Assembly (NCBI GenBank): GCA_038253825.1
Contig: JBBSGT010000021.1
Location: forward strand, 1 to 21,896
DNA: 21,896 bases
Direction: 5' to 3'
From: JACDET01 sp038253825
GTDB lineage: Bacteria; Patescibacteriota; Microgenomatia; Levybacterales; UBA12049
This document shows, one piece after another, positions 7,044-14,895 of the stretch. Position 1 is the first letter of the stretch; the number at the start of each line of letters is the position of its first letter. Below the pieces are notes generated by a model. The model ran no database searches. It saw only the letters and a list, made by a program, of their open reading frames with translations, and was not told the DNA's origin. The translations under genes and the position numbers were made by a program.

Positions 7044-8720
7044 TTAGCGCTGGTGTTTAAAAATCATGACTTTTGGATGGTCATAGACAGTGAAAGCTTC
7101 TTCCGCTCCATCATCAGGGATCGTAATCGGAATGCCGAGATATTGTAACGATGGATAAGACGTGAACTCTGCAACTTCTTTATAATCTGTTTTGCCGGCA
7201 AAAAGATCTTTATAAAACTGTGACATTTGCGGATACCTCTCTGGAACTGTGGGAATACTTCCCCACCCTCTGTTGGAAGAGAGAATAAGATAATCTCCAT
7301 GCCCAAGCATATCATTCATTTTTTGCCATTTTTGTGGAGAATCAGGATCAAATGACGGTAATTCGTTAATCGTATATATATTGGGTGAAGGTGGGGTAAT
7401 AGGAAGTGGTAATGCATCGTCCCAGCTTTCAGTTAACAAAAGTTTGTTGGGGGGAATGACTGTATCTATCCATTGGGAGGCAGTGACTCTCGTATGGGGC
7501 TTGGTATAAATGGAAAAAAAGAGCAGCGGCCAGAGGAGAACGAAGAGAAGAGCTCCTGCTTTAAGGTATTTATTCCAATGATGGATTACTAATGTAAATC
7601 CGATGCCGGCAAAGATAGCAAAAAAAGGATAGAGCAGTAAAAAATAACGCATTGTTTTAGTGGTCTGGACTGACTGATAGAGAAAGAAGAGACATGCCCA
7701 AAGAAAGAAGATAAAAAGCTCCTGTGTCCGGTATCGTCTGATAATAAAGTATGAACCAGCTATGACAAAAAGTGTGAAACCGATTCCAAGGCCAAAAACC
7801 GCAATATTTTGAAAAGCAAAAATCACTGGCAATTTATGAATCCATTGCACGCCAGGTGGATACAAAGCCTGCGGATTGCTCCATGCTGCCAGCTCTTTTA
7901 AATTCTGAAGAAGAAGCTTACTAATACGGGGATCAAAAAAGTTATTTGATTGGAAAAGATAGGGATCGGCGAGCCTGCCTACGATATATGCACTAACACC
8001 AAAAAGTAAAAGATCTCCTCCGATAGCAAGGAGCTGGTTTTGTATCTTTTTATGACGGCTGATATGGGTAAGAAGAAAACAATACATAAGTAATGGGAGA
8101 ATAAAGATAGCAGTAACTTTGCAACCTATTGCCAGACCGAAAAATAAGCTACTGAGAAAGAGCCAACGCTGGTGTCGGGTCACTGACAAACGAAGTGCGC
8201 AGTAAAACGAGGCAAAGACAAAGGTATTAAGAAACGTATCCACCGCAAAGAAATGAGCAAGTTGTATCGGTAAGACGGCAACTGCATAAAAAAGTGCGCC
8301 CCAATATTTTATCTGAGGATTGAGTTTGTGCCGTTTCTCAAGCAGTTCGATGGTTTTAAATACTAAAATAACGACTATCAAGTCTGCAAATGCCGAAAGC
8401 AGTCTTCCCTGCAACGTAAAAGCAGTATAGTTATCTTCATTAAATTGTATCGCCAGCAGTTTATTAAGAACGACCGGAAAAGTGCCGTAGACATAAAAAG
8501 GATATTTGATGTTGGCAGGGTTAAAGGTGGAGACAGCCGGATTGAGATAAGCAGGCAATGATTGCGGTAGTTTCATGTCGACCCCAACCATCGTCAAAAA
8601 CCGTTCATCAGGATGCAGATGTTGTCCTTGGTCCCAATTCAGATCATAAAAACGGAAAAAAATAGCAACAAAAACGATGAGGAGCAAAATAACTCGGGGG
8701 CCAAAAATTCGTCGCAGCAT
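7044..8720 (-). CDS. GT39/PMT-type polytopic membrane glycosyltransferase (paralogue 1)
   Basis: A 558-residue membrane protein. After the first helix comes YDLNWDQGQHLHPDERFL with HPDER at residues 36-40, the acidic luminal-loop motif used by GT-C enzymes of the PMT/ArnT type (glycosyltransferase family 39 and the PF13231 relatives) to bind the polyprenyl-phosphate sugar. About ten further hydrophobic helices follow, then a soluble tail from roughly residue 430 (ASQWIDTVIPPNKLLLTESW). It would transfer a sugar from a lipid carrier on the outer face of the membrane to protein or glycan; substrates are unknown. It has the same length and layout as the protein at 9542-11218. The start is supported by a TACAAT box 6 bases before the ATG. 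Confidence 0.85.
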   Translation of the reverse strand: MLRRIFGPRVILLLIVFVAIFFRFYDLNWDQGQHLHPDERFLTMVGVDMKLPQSLPAYLNPAVSTFNPANIKYPFYVYGTFPVVLNKLLAIQFNEDNYTAFTLQGRLLSAFADLIVVILVFKTIELLEKRHKLNPQIKYWGALFYAVAVLPIQLAHFFAVDTFLNTFVFASFYCALRLSVTRHQRWLFLSSLFFGLAIGCKVTAIFILPLLMYCFLLTHISRHKKIQNQLLAIGGDLLLFGVSAYIVGRLADPYLFQSNNFFDPRISKLLLQNLKELAAWSNPQALYPPGVQWIHKLPVIFAFQNIAVFGLGIGFTLFVIAGSYFIIRRYRTQELFIFFLWACLFFLYQSVQTTKTMRYFLLLYPFFAIFAGIGFTLVIHHWNKYLKAGALLFVLLWPLLFFSIYTKPHTRVTASQWIDTVIPPNKLLLTESWDDALPLPITPPSPNIYTINELPSFDPDSPQKWQKMNDMLGHGDYLILSSNRGWGSIPTVPERYPQMSQFYKDLFAGKTDYKEVAEFTSYPSLQYLGIPITIPDDGAEEAFTVYDHPKVMIFKHQR

Positions 8721-8732
8721 TTCTTTATTGTA
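8721..8732 (-). promoter_or_regulatory. Leaderless promoter of the 7044 glycosyltransferase
   Basis: On the minus strand TACAAT (8732 to 8727) is followed by 6 bases and the ATG at 8720. This separates the gene from the upstream toxin-antitoxin operon, whose stop is 58 bases away. Confidence 0.6.
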
Positions 8733-8778
8733 CTATATTTTAAAAAGCCGATGTTTGAAGATTTATTCTTTCCATGGA

Positions 8779-9183
8779 TTAGAGAATATCCCTTGTATCA
8801 AAAAGCCGAAGCTTTGGTATATCAGAAAAGTCTACCTTATTTCGAGTAGCGAGCTGTGCGTCTAAATAGACTGTTGTCGATGCGATAACAAGATCAGCAA
8901 ATCCAGCACTACGAGGATAGTTTTTTTTTCGGAGTATAAGAGCCAAAATTTTTGCTATTTCCTCTGTAAAATCTTGTTTGCGAAACAAACTAAATAATTC
9001 TTCAGTAGCTTTCATTAATTTCGGATCCTCCAAAATATGCGATGCTAAATATTCAGCAATAACTACAGTTGGAAGTATAAGCTCTATAGTTCTCTTTTCT
9101 TGACGTAGACTTTTTTCAAGCCAAGTAGAATGACCTTTAGAAAAATCAATCAGAACATCAGTATCAATTACTACTCGTTTCAT
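8779..9183 (-). CDS. vapC: VapC-type PIN-domain toxin ribonuclease
   Basis: A 134-residue PIN domain. The acidic metal-binding residues are in place: D7 in VVIDTDVLI, E44 in VIAEYL, D97 in AGFADLVIAS, and a C-terminal RNKVDF around D119. VapC toxins are Mg-dependent endoribonucleases that cut tRNA or rRNA when freed from their antitoxin. Its ATG overlaps the antitoxin's TGA (ATGA at 9180-9183), implying translational coupling, the usual order in which the antitoxin comes first. No truncation is seen, so the toxin is probably active. The module lies between two paralogous glycosyltransferases. The specific RNA target cannot be read from the sequence. Confidence 0.9.
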   Translation of the reverse strand: MKRVVIDTDVLIDFSKGHSTWLEKSLRQEKRTIELILPTVVIAEYLASHILEDPKLMKATEELFSLFRKQDFTEEIAKILALILRKKNYPRSAGFADLVIASTTVYLDAQLATRNKVDFSDIPKLRLFDTRDIL

Positions 9184-9482
9184 TTCTTACGTGGGGCATC
9201 ATTAAGGGTAAGGGTACTGAGATAATTTTTTTCTTTTTTCTTCCAATCAGGAGTTTCCAGAATAGACCAAGGTTCATTAAGACGCTTCTTCCCAAAAGCA
9301 GATCTGAAGTTATCAAGTATTCTTTTTACTTTTTTAGGAGAAACTTTTGGTTCGTAGGGTATCAACCTCGCTGCAGGTCTTCCGTCTTTCTCTATCACAA
9401 ATTCATCACCTTTACTCGTAAGCGTTAAAATTTCAAAACACCGATTACGGAATTCAGTAGCGGTTAAGGATGCATTATTCAT
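9180..9482 (-). CDS. vapB: Phd/YefM-type antitoxin paired with VapC
   Basis: The ATG at 9482 gives 100 residues starting MNNASLTATEFRNRCFEIL, the N-terminal fold of Phd/YefM antitoxins, in which the domain dimerises and binds operator DNA. GDEFVIEKDGRPAARLIPY is the conserved beta-hairpin segment. The lysine-rich C-terminal half (PWSILETPDWKKK) would wrap the PIN toxin and block its active site. An in-frame ATG 17 codons upstream (9533) is rejected because it lies upstream of the -35 and -10 boxes, so it would not be on the transcript. Expression is likely autoregulated through the tandem TGTACA operator in the promoter. Although paired with a VapC toxin, the antitoxin is Phd-like rather than AbrB- or RHH-like, which is a common combination. 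Confidence 0.85.
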   Translation of the reverse strand: MNNASLTATEFRNRCFEILTLTSKGDEFVIEKDGRPAARLIPYEPKVSPKKVKRILDNFRSAFGKKRLNEPWSILETPDWKKKEKNYLSTLTLNDAPRKK

Positions 9483-9517
9483 AGACCTAGTGTACAGTAG
9501 TGTACATTGAGTGTCAA
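9483..9517 (-). promoter_or_regulatory. Consensus leaderless promoter with embedded operator for vapBC
   Basis: On the minus strand a perfect -35 TTGACA (9517 to 9512), a 17-base spacer, a -10 TACACT (9494 to 9489), 6 bases, then the antitoxin ATG at 9482. Two TGTACA palindromes (9491-9496 and 9501-9506) are spaced exactly 10 bases apart, one overlapping the -10 and one in the spacer. This is the layout expected of a repressor-controlled toxin-antitoxin promoter. Confidence 0.8.
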
Positions 9518-9541
9518 GCAATTGACCTTCCATATCAATGC

Positions 9542-11218
9542 TTATTTATTCTTCTCAAAAATAAAAACAGTTGGGCGGTCAAAAACATTTACTGTTTGTT
9601 CCCACCAATAAACAGGATCGCCAATATAGGTAATTTCACAAAAAACATCGCATGGTGTTTGATAAATCATTTTATAGCCCAGTGCACCATTGAATAATTG
9701 TTCGTAGAAAAGATGACCTTTTGGGAAGCGTTTTTGATTGAGTATTCTCGGCTGCAAGACTCGTTGACTGGGTAAAATAATATACTCAGCGTGGGCGAGT
9801 TGTTGGTGTAAATTTGCTTCAGTTGCATCGATCGAGACACTATCAAGATCATAAAAGTTAAATGCCTTAATGAGTGGAAAGTGATTTTGAATGGGGATAA
9901 TGCCTATATCGTACGTCTCAGATAGTATCTGAGTATTTGACGGCATATGATCCTTTGCAAAGACGAGTGCCTGGATGCGGGAATCAGGATTAATAAACGC
10001 CGTCTTAAAGTATGAAGAAGCAAATAGCATGCAGACTCCTAAAACAATCCCAAAGGGAATTGCATAAGACAATTTCGTCTGTAGTCTGTTTGCTATTTCC
10101 TTTTTTGGTATGACTGCGGAAAAGGTAAGCGCTACAATCAGATAGATAAAAGGCAAGGTCGGCAGGAGATATCGAGTCCACTTTACAAAAAGAATGGATT
10201 GCGAAATAAAGAGGAACAGATAAAACAAGATAAGGAGAAAATATGCTGGTTGTTTTTGCTTAAAGGTAAGATAGCTAAGGTAGCACAATGCCATGACAAA
10301 AAGAATCGCTATGAGCGGATTGAGTAAAAAAGGATACACATGAAGCAGTTGATAAAGCAGAGGAATCGTATCAAAAAATCCTCCTGTATAGAACACATGG
10401 GTTGTCCCAAATCCGACATTTGATTCATAGGACATGCTGGAGATGAAATCTTTTTGGTCAAACAGTACATAAGGATTTGTCGGCAAATACACGAGAAAAG
10501 CTAGGAATAAAAAGAATATGAATTTCAGCAGCACAATGCCACTCCCCTCAAGACGTTTGCGCAAAGCAACATGTTTTGTGTAGAGTTGCTTCTGGTGAAA
10601 TACTATGGCAAAAATTGGCAACGGGAGCAGTGCCAATGAAGACACTTTTATCGCCACAAGAACACCAAAGATCAAGGCTGTCAGAATGAGATCTCCCAGC
10701 TTCCCCCGATTAAGCACGTTGAGACAGTGCCAAAATAAACACACGATAAAGAAGGTAAGCCATAATTCAAACGTACCGTAGTGTGCATACTGGATCATAC
10801 CCACGCTAAATGTGCCTAAAAGTGCGGCAAACATCCCAGCATTTCTGTCTTTTATCCGCTTGCCAAGTATATAAAGCATGGGGATGAGAACTGTTGCAAA
10901 AAGAGCAGAATAGGCGCGGCTGATAACAATTGCTTCTTCAAAACGGACGTTGGTATGAAACGCTGTCAGTTGCAAATGAGCAAAAAAATGTCCGAGGAGG
11001 GCGGTAAAAAAAATTGTATAAATGGGCAAGGATCCATAAGCAAAAAAATGAGGATTCATTTGCGAAGGAAAGTTTAATTGACTGACCGCTGTTGCGATAT
11101 TTCGTTCATCGGGATGAAAATACCAAGGTGCTCCCCAATTAAGATTATAGAAGTGAAAAAAAATGCCGAGTAGTGTGAGAAAAACGAGAAAAAGCAGATG
11201 TTTGTTTTGTTTTTTCAT
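9542..11218 (-). CDS. GT39/PMT-type polytopic membrane glycosyltransferase (paralogue 2)
   Basis: A 558-residue membrane protein with YNLNWGAPWYFHPDERNI after the first helix (HPDER at residues 35-39), the GT-C acidic loop motif, followed by many transmembrane helices and a soluble tail from about residue 420 (KDHMPSNTQILSETYDIG). It is expected to transfer a sugar from a polyprenyl-phosphate donor outside the cytoplasmic membrane; the acceptor is unknown. Length, motif position and tail layout match the protein at 7044-8720, so the two are paralogues that have diverged in sequence. It follows the FAD oxidoreductase gene by 18 bases on the same strand and is likely cotranscribed with it. No strong promoter precedes it, only AGG in a palindrome just before the ATG. 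Confidence 0.85.
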   Translation of the reverse strand: MKKQNKHLLFLVFLTLLGIFFHFYNLNWGAPWYFHPDERNIATAVSQLNFPSQMNPHFFAYGSLPIYTIFFTALLGHFFAHLQLTAFHTNVRFEEAIVISRAYSALFATVLIPMLYILGKRIKDRNAGMFAALLGTFSVGMIQYAHYGTFELWLTFFIVCLFWHCLNVLNRGKLGDLILTALIFGVLVAIKVSSLALLPLPIFAIVFHQKQLYTKHVALRKRLEGSGIVLLKFIFFLFLAFLVYLPTNPYVLFDQKDFISSMSYESNVGFGTTHVFYTGGFFDTIPLLYQLLHVYPFLLNPLIAILFVMALCYLSYLTFKQKQPAYFLLILFYLFLFISQSILFVKWTRYLLPTLPFIYLIVALTFSAVIPKKEIANRLQTKLSYAIPFGIVLGVCMLFASSYFKTAFINPDSRIQALVFAKDHMPSNTQILSETYDIGIIPIQNHFPLIKAFNFYDLDSVSIDATEANLHQQLAHAEYIILPSQRVLQPRILNQKRFPKGHLFYEQLFNGALGYKMIYQTPCDVFCEITYIGDPVYWWEQTVNVFDRPTVFIFEKNK

Positions 11219-11219
11219 A

Positions 11220-11231
11220 AAACCTAGGTTT
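11220..11231. repeat. Perfect 12-base palindrome just before a start codon
   Basis: AAACCTAGGTTT fills most of the 18-base gap between the FAD oxidoreductase stop and the second GT39 gene. On the minus strand its AGG lies about 6 bases before the ATG and could act as a minimal Shine-Dalgarno sequence, unlike the leaderless genes. Confidence 0.4.
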
Positions 11232-11236
11232 CTATC

Positions 11237-12511
11237 TTAAATCATTTTTGCAACTTTTTCTCCCAATTCTACCGCATAATTTGTTCCTCGATCCCATGGA
11301 TAGACTTGTTCCATGTTTGCCAGGTACACATTTTTTAGTGGTGTTATCATCGGCGGAATCATTTTGGAATAATTGGCTGGAATAATTGGCTGGGCAAAAG
11401 GAGCTTTAAAGAGTTCATATCCAATCAGAGATTTTTTGTAATCAGGATTTAATTTTCGTAAAAATGGATCATACATTTTAAGAACTTCGTCTTTTTCCAT
11501 CCGAAATCTGTCTGAGTCTGCAGGCATATAATTGCCAAGATATAACAGTGATTCATTATTGTAATGTGATTTATTCATGAAGTGGGTATGTTCGACAACT
11601 GCCATAACTGGTGAAGTTGGATCACAAACACTAACCCAGTAAGTGTCATCCTTGAAAAACTGTTTCTTCAGACGAAGGACAAGATTTGTTGCACCCAGTC
11701 CGATCCGTTTGCCGAATTGTTTTCTATATGTTTCAGGGAGTTGCGGCGCAGTTTTTAAGAACAAAACTGATGGTAGTGTGAAGATAACTTTATCAAACCT
11801 TTGAGTTTGTCCTTTCCCATGTGCATTTTTATATTTGAGGGTGACTTCTCCTGCTTCGGTTACTTCTAAAAGTTCTGTATTAAAGTTCACTGTCCCACCT
11901 TTTTCTTCGATGACTTTTACGAGGTGTTGTGCAAATTGGAGGAATCCTCCTTCAGGGTAAGCAAGAGAAAAGGTACGCTTGGTCAATCGCGCCCAAAACC
12001 AAGCCAAAGAGATATCATTTGATAATGGACCGAATTTATTATGAAAAAGCGGTTCCCAAATCATTTTGTAAGATTTTTCTCCCATAGCCGCAGGAAGAAA
12101 CTTTGTGGCATTAAATTTCTCAAGTGGCTTCCAAAATGGATTATAGCGAAGAAGTCCTCCTACAACACCCATGCGCACTTTATCTATTAGTGGGAGCTTT
12201 GGAAACATGAGAATATCTTTGGGGGAGTCAAAAGGAAATATTTCACCGTCAACATAGACTGTGGTTTTCGGATGTTTTATTAAGATAGGATGTCCGATTT
12301 CTTTGGCTAAGCCTAAAATAAATTTGTCATTAGTAAACCAGTGATGGTAATGTTTCTCAAGCGACCATTCCCATTCTTTTTCCTGATAACCGATCGCCAA
12401 ACCTCCCGGTTGAGGATCTTTTTCAAAGACAGTGACCTCGTGTCCCTGTTTGACCAATTGATATGCAGATGAAAGTCCGGTAAATCCGGCACCAATAATT
12501 GCGATTTTCAT
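11237..12511 (-). CDS. FAD-dependent amine-oxidase/UDP-galactopyranose-mutase-like oxidoreductase
   Basis: The ATG at 12511 gives 424 residues starting MKIAIIGAGFTGLSSAYQL: the Rossmann GxGxxG (G7, G9, G12) opens directly after the start, E30 closes beta-2 to bind the ribose, and PGG (35-37) continues the dinucleotide motif. The C-terminal NVYLANMEQVYPWDRGTNYA is the second FAD-contact segment of the protoporphyrinogen-oxidase-like family. It could be a sugar-ring mutase, desaturase or amine oxidase; its place next to membrane glycosyltransferases favours sugar or lipid-carrier chemistry, but no substrate is shown. An in-frame ATG at 12559 lies inside the previous gene and upstream of a TATAAT box, and is rejected. 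It probably forms a two-gene operon with the downstream GT39 gene. Confidence 0.8.
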   Translation of the reverse strand: MKIAIIGAGFTGLSSAYQLVKQGHEVTVFEKDPQPGGLAIGYQEKEWEWSLEKHYHHWFTNDKFILGLAKEIGHPILIKHPKTTVYVDGEIFPFDSPKDILMFPKLPLIDKVRMGVVGGLLRYNPFWKPLEKFNATKFLPAAMGEKSYKMIWEPLFHNKFGPLSNDISLAWFWARLTKRTFSLAYPEGGFLQFAQHLVKVIEEKGGTVNFNTELLEVTEAGEVTLKYKNAHGKGQTQRFDKVIFTLPSVLFLKTAPQLPETYRKQFGKRIGLGATNLVLRLKKQFFKDDTYWVSVCDPTSPVMAVVEHTHFMNKSHYNNESLLYLGNYMPADSDRFRMEKDEVLKMYDPFLRKLNPDYKKSLIGYELFKAPFAQPIIPANYSKMIPPMITPLKNVYLANMEQVYPWDRGTNYAVELGEKVAKMI

Positions 12512-12529
12512 ACCCGAGTTTGTATTATA
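12512..12529 (-). promoter_or_regulatory. Promoter overlapping the stop codon of the pilus-operon surface protein
   Basis: On the minus strand TATAAT (12529 to 12524) overlaps the TAA of the preceding gene (12525-12527) and ends 12 bases before the FAD gene ATG. This predicts a leader of about 5-6 bases and a separate transcription unit. Confidence 0.5.
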
Positions 12530-13922
12530 TGGCAGTAAAGATGAATAATAAAGCGCCAATTCCCACGGTCGTTACGACTGCAATCAATCCTGTCACAATC
12601 GCAGAACTACCGGTTGGAGGCATGGCTCCTCGAGCAGGAGGGACTGTTGCTGCCGGTGAAGAAATAGTCGGCGTTGCAGCCAAAGTTGGTGACGGAGTTG
12701 CTGTTGGTGATGGTGTTGGGTCGATCGTCGGCGTGACGGCAAGTGTGGGTGATGCGCTTGCAACAGCGGAAGGAGAGGCAATTGGCGAAACCGATGGCTC
12801 TACAAATTGACTTCCCGCAGCGTAAACGGTAAATGATTTACTAATGGTTTGCAAGACTCCTGATGCATCAAGTGAGGTAACCGCAATATTATGCTTGCCT
12901 GGAGCGAGCGTTACCGGTGGACGAAATGTCCAGCTGCCTTGACTATCACTCTGGAGTTTCGCACTGATTTCCTGTTGTGAGTGAATAGTTACGTCGACTT
13001 CTTGATTTGGTAAACTTCTTCCCGAAAAAGTCGGTTGCTGGGTTTTATATGTTTGCGAATCTTTAGGAGAGATAATCTCAGGGGCCGAAGCTGGTGCCGG
13101 CGTAGAAAAAGCTGGCAAACCTGATTGAGAAGCGATTGCTGCTGATGCTGAAGAAATAGGATCTGGGCTGAGGGTAAAATCATAATTTTGTGAAAGGACA
13201 ATTTTGGGCACTTGGGAGGCTTGACTCGCCAATAACTTTACCTCTGATTGTTCTGTATCGTTAACCGCGTGTAATTGTAAAATGCTCTCGGGATCCACTA
13301 TCTGATTTGTCGAGAGATCAGCATTACGCATCGTGGCCAGCGGAATGTTATAACTGCCATCCGGATTGAGAAGTGCTGCCATTTGTTCCGATCCGTCTGC
13401 TGAGAGATACACAATGCCTTCATTTGGTACATTACCGTCTGTCGTTGCTACTGTTCCGGAAAGTGTTGTTGTATTCGTAGATTGGGCGGACAAAGAAGCG
13501 GGTGTGACAATCTCAAAAGGTTTTCCATTATCCTCAGCTTTTTGATCACCTGATTGGATAAGGTAATAATACGTTGTTGACGGGGATAGATTCTTTATCG
13601 TCATAAAATGGACTTGGTGCTCTAGCGCTTTACCTGTTTGCTGGTCACGATCATCAAGTGCTACATTTGCGGTTGAGGGGTCACTTCCATAAGCGATAAC
13701 GCCCAGCGCAGCGGCATCTGATGTATAGGAAACGGTAAAAGATGAATTTGAGAGATTACTGACTTGGATGTTTTTGGGTTCGCTTCCGATTGTTGCTTTT
13801 GAAACAAAATTAAAATTATTTTTACTTAAGACAATCGTTATTCCCAAAGCAACAAGTAAAACCAAAAAACCAGCATAGTTCGGTAAACGTTTGGTTGTTA
13901 AATAGCTTGGTTTATAACTCAT
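12525..13922 (-). CDS. Stalked surface protein with FN3-like and Ig-like domains, pilus operon
   Basis: A 465-residue protein anchored at both ends. A transmembrane helix lies near residues 14-34. A fibronectin type III-like domain of the purple-acid-phosphatase N-domain kind follows (about 45-130: VSYTSDAAALGVIAYGSDPS, LSPSTTYYYLI). A carboxypeptidase-regulatory-like beta domain covers about 145-245, then an Ig-like domain near 285-370 (APEIISPKDSQTY…TFSGRSLPNQEVDVTI…GSWTFRP). Residues 370-435 are a Pro/Ser/Thr/Ala stalk, and MPPTGSS precedes a final hydrophobic helix that ends the protein without a basic tail. It is the last gene of the pilN-pilO operon, one base after the previous stop, so it probably belongs to or displays on the pilus apparatus. 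Its partner is unknown. Confidence 0.75.
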   Translation of the reverse strand: MSYKPSYLTTKRLPNYAGFLVLLVALGITIVLSKNNFNFVSKATIGSEPKNIQVSNLSNSSFTVSYTSDAAALGVIAYGSDPSTANVALDDRDQQTGKALEHQVHFMTIKNLSPSTTYYYLIQSGDQKAEDNGKPFEIVTPASLSAQSTNTTTLSGTVATTDGNVPNEGIVYLSADGSEQMAALLNPDGSYNIPLATMRNADLSTNQIVDPESILQLHAVNDTEQSEVKLLASQASQVPKIVLSQNYDFTLSPDPISSASAAIASQSGLPAFSTPAPASAPEIISPKDSQTYKTQQPTFSGRSLPNQEVDVTIHSQQEISAKLQSDSQGSWTFRPPVTLAPGKHNIAVTSLDASGVLQTISKSFTVYAAGSQFVEPSVSPIASPSAVASASPTLAVTPTIDPTPSPTATPSPTLAATPTISSPAATVPPARGAMPPTGSSAIVTGLIAVVTTVGIGALLFIFTAI

Positions 13923-13923
13923 A

Positions 13924-14271
13924 TTATTGTCCCTGAAGACCGCTGCCGGATACGTTTATCGGTGCAATTTGTGCAGCGTTGGATGCCTGCGTCGGTATAG
14001 CTGCTCCTGAAGCGGTTGATTCAGAGGTATGGGTGGTTGACTGTTGTTTATTAAACAAGGGATCAATGTGTTCGCGTTTTTTTAAATCTTGGATTGTTAC
14101 AGGATCAAAAACCGGATTTATCGGTGCTAATTGCGGCTGAATCGTTTCGCTCACGGTTGATGTAATCCAGATATGGTATATGTTAAATGAGATCCATGCG
14201 ACAACCACAATAAATGAGGAAATCAGAATAAATAAAATATCTTTTCTTCGATTTGTATGTTTTTGCTGCAT
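13924..14271 (-). CDS. Small single-helix pilus assembly protein, PilP-like position
   Basis: The ATG at 14271, one base after the pilO stop, gives 115 residues: a basic N-terminus (MQQKHTNRRK), one transmembrane helix near 11-33, then an extracytoplasmic tail with PINPVFDPVTIQDLKKR and HIDPLF, and a low-complexity Ser/Thr/Ala end. In classical systems PilP follows PilO and links the inner-membrane PilNO complex to the secretin. This protein holds the same place but is not a lipoprotein and lacks the PilP beta domain, and with no outer membrane expected it is better called PilP-position. A longer ORF start at 14301 overlaps pilO and is rejected. Confidence 0.6.
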   Translation of the reverse strand: MQQKHTNRRKDILFILISSFIVVVAWISFNIYHIWITSTVSETIQPQLAPINPVFDPVTIQDLKKREHIDPLFNKQQSTTHTSESTASGAAIPTQASNAAQIAPINVSGSGLQGQ

Positions 14272-14272
14272 A

Positions 14273-14893
14273 TTATTCTGTCTTAAAATATTGCCTTCCA
14301 CGTAACGTGAGCACTAAATCGTCGGTTTTACTATCCCTCCCGATTTCCATGCTTTCGACCGTAATAACACGGCTTATATTCGCAAGTTCTGATGAGAATT
14401 TCAGCATATCATTATAATTCCCCTGCGCTTGCAGCGTAAAAATAAAAGAGCGTGTTTTCGTAACTTTTTTAGCACTGGCTACTTGCACTTCCGCTACCCG
14501 ATATGCGGAGATGATGAGCGTATGTTTTTTTGCCAAAGCTTCCACTTGTGCACTAAGAAGCGGAACATTGGCGTTTTGTGGTACTGCATTATAAATATTC
14601 GTAAGGTCATTTCCCATCTGATTATAGTGCTGTTGCAATGTACTAAGATTATTCAGTTTGGTCGTTAACTGTTGATCAACCTGTTTGTTATCAGCAACTT
14701 GTTTTTCAAGATCGGCAATGGTAGACAGCGTCGGATTAATAGCAAAGATACCAAAGACGGACAGTGCAATAAATGTCAGCGCGAGCATAACAAAGAGATG
14801 GGTATTCTCCTGCTGCATGTTCGGTAGTACCTTTAAGTACTCACGGTATTTGGTTGCCGATAAATTTTCAAAATAACTTTTTGGTAATTTCAT
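14273..14893 (-). CDS. pilO: Type IV pilus assembly protein PilO
   Basis: A 206-residue bitopic protein. A short cytoplasmic N-terminus is followed by a transmembrane helix near 32-53 (HLFVMLALTFIALSVFGIFA), a coiled coil around 60-110 (DLEKQVADNKQVDQQLTTKL), and a C-terminal ferredoxin-like domain with AVPQNANVPLLSAQVEALAKKH, the classic PilO/GspM-like segment. PilO dimerises with PilN in the inner-membrane alignment complex of type IV pili. The gene starts two bases after the pilN stop, consistent with one transcript. The PilO assignment rests on domain order and position beside pilN. Confidence 0.85.
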   Translation of the reverse strand: MKLPKSYFENLSATKYREYLKVLPNMQQENTHLFVMLALTFIALSVFGIFAINPTLSTIADLEKQVADNKQVDQQLTTKLNNLSTLQQHYNQMGNDLTNIYNAVPQNANVPLLSAQVEALAKKHTLIISAYRVAEVQVASAKKVTKTRSFIFTLQAQGNYNDMLKFSSELANISRVITVESMEIGRDSKTDDLVLTLRGRQYFKTE

Positions 14894-14895
14894 AG

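Noticed and set aside
12590..12625. Classical LPXTG sortase signal in the stalk protein (MPPTGSS before the last helix)
   Set aside because: The motif lacks the leading Leu and the helix is not followed by basic residues; kept only as a remark.
12499..12810. A 103-codon plus-strand frame rich in Val-Gly-Asp repeats, opposite the stalk protein gene
   Set aside because: It is the mirror of the Pro/Ser/Thr/Ala stalk codons; the minus-strand gene is supported by its domains and operon position.
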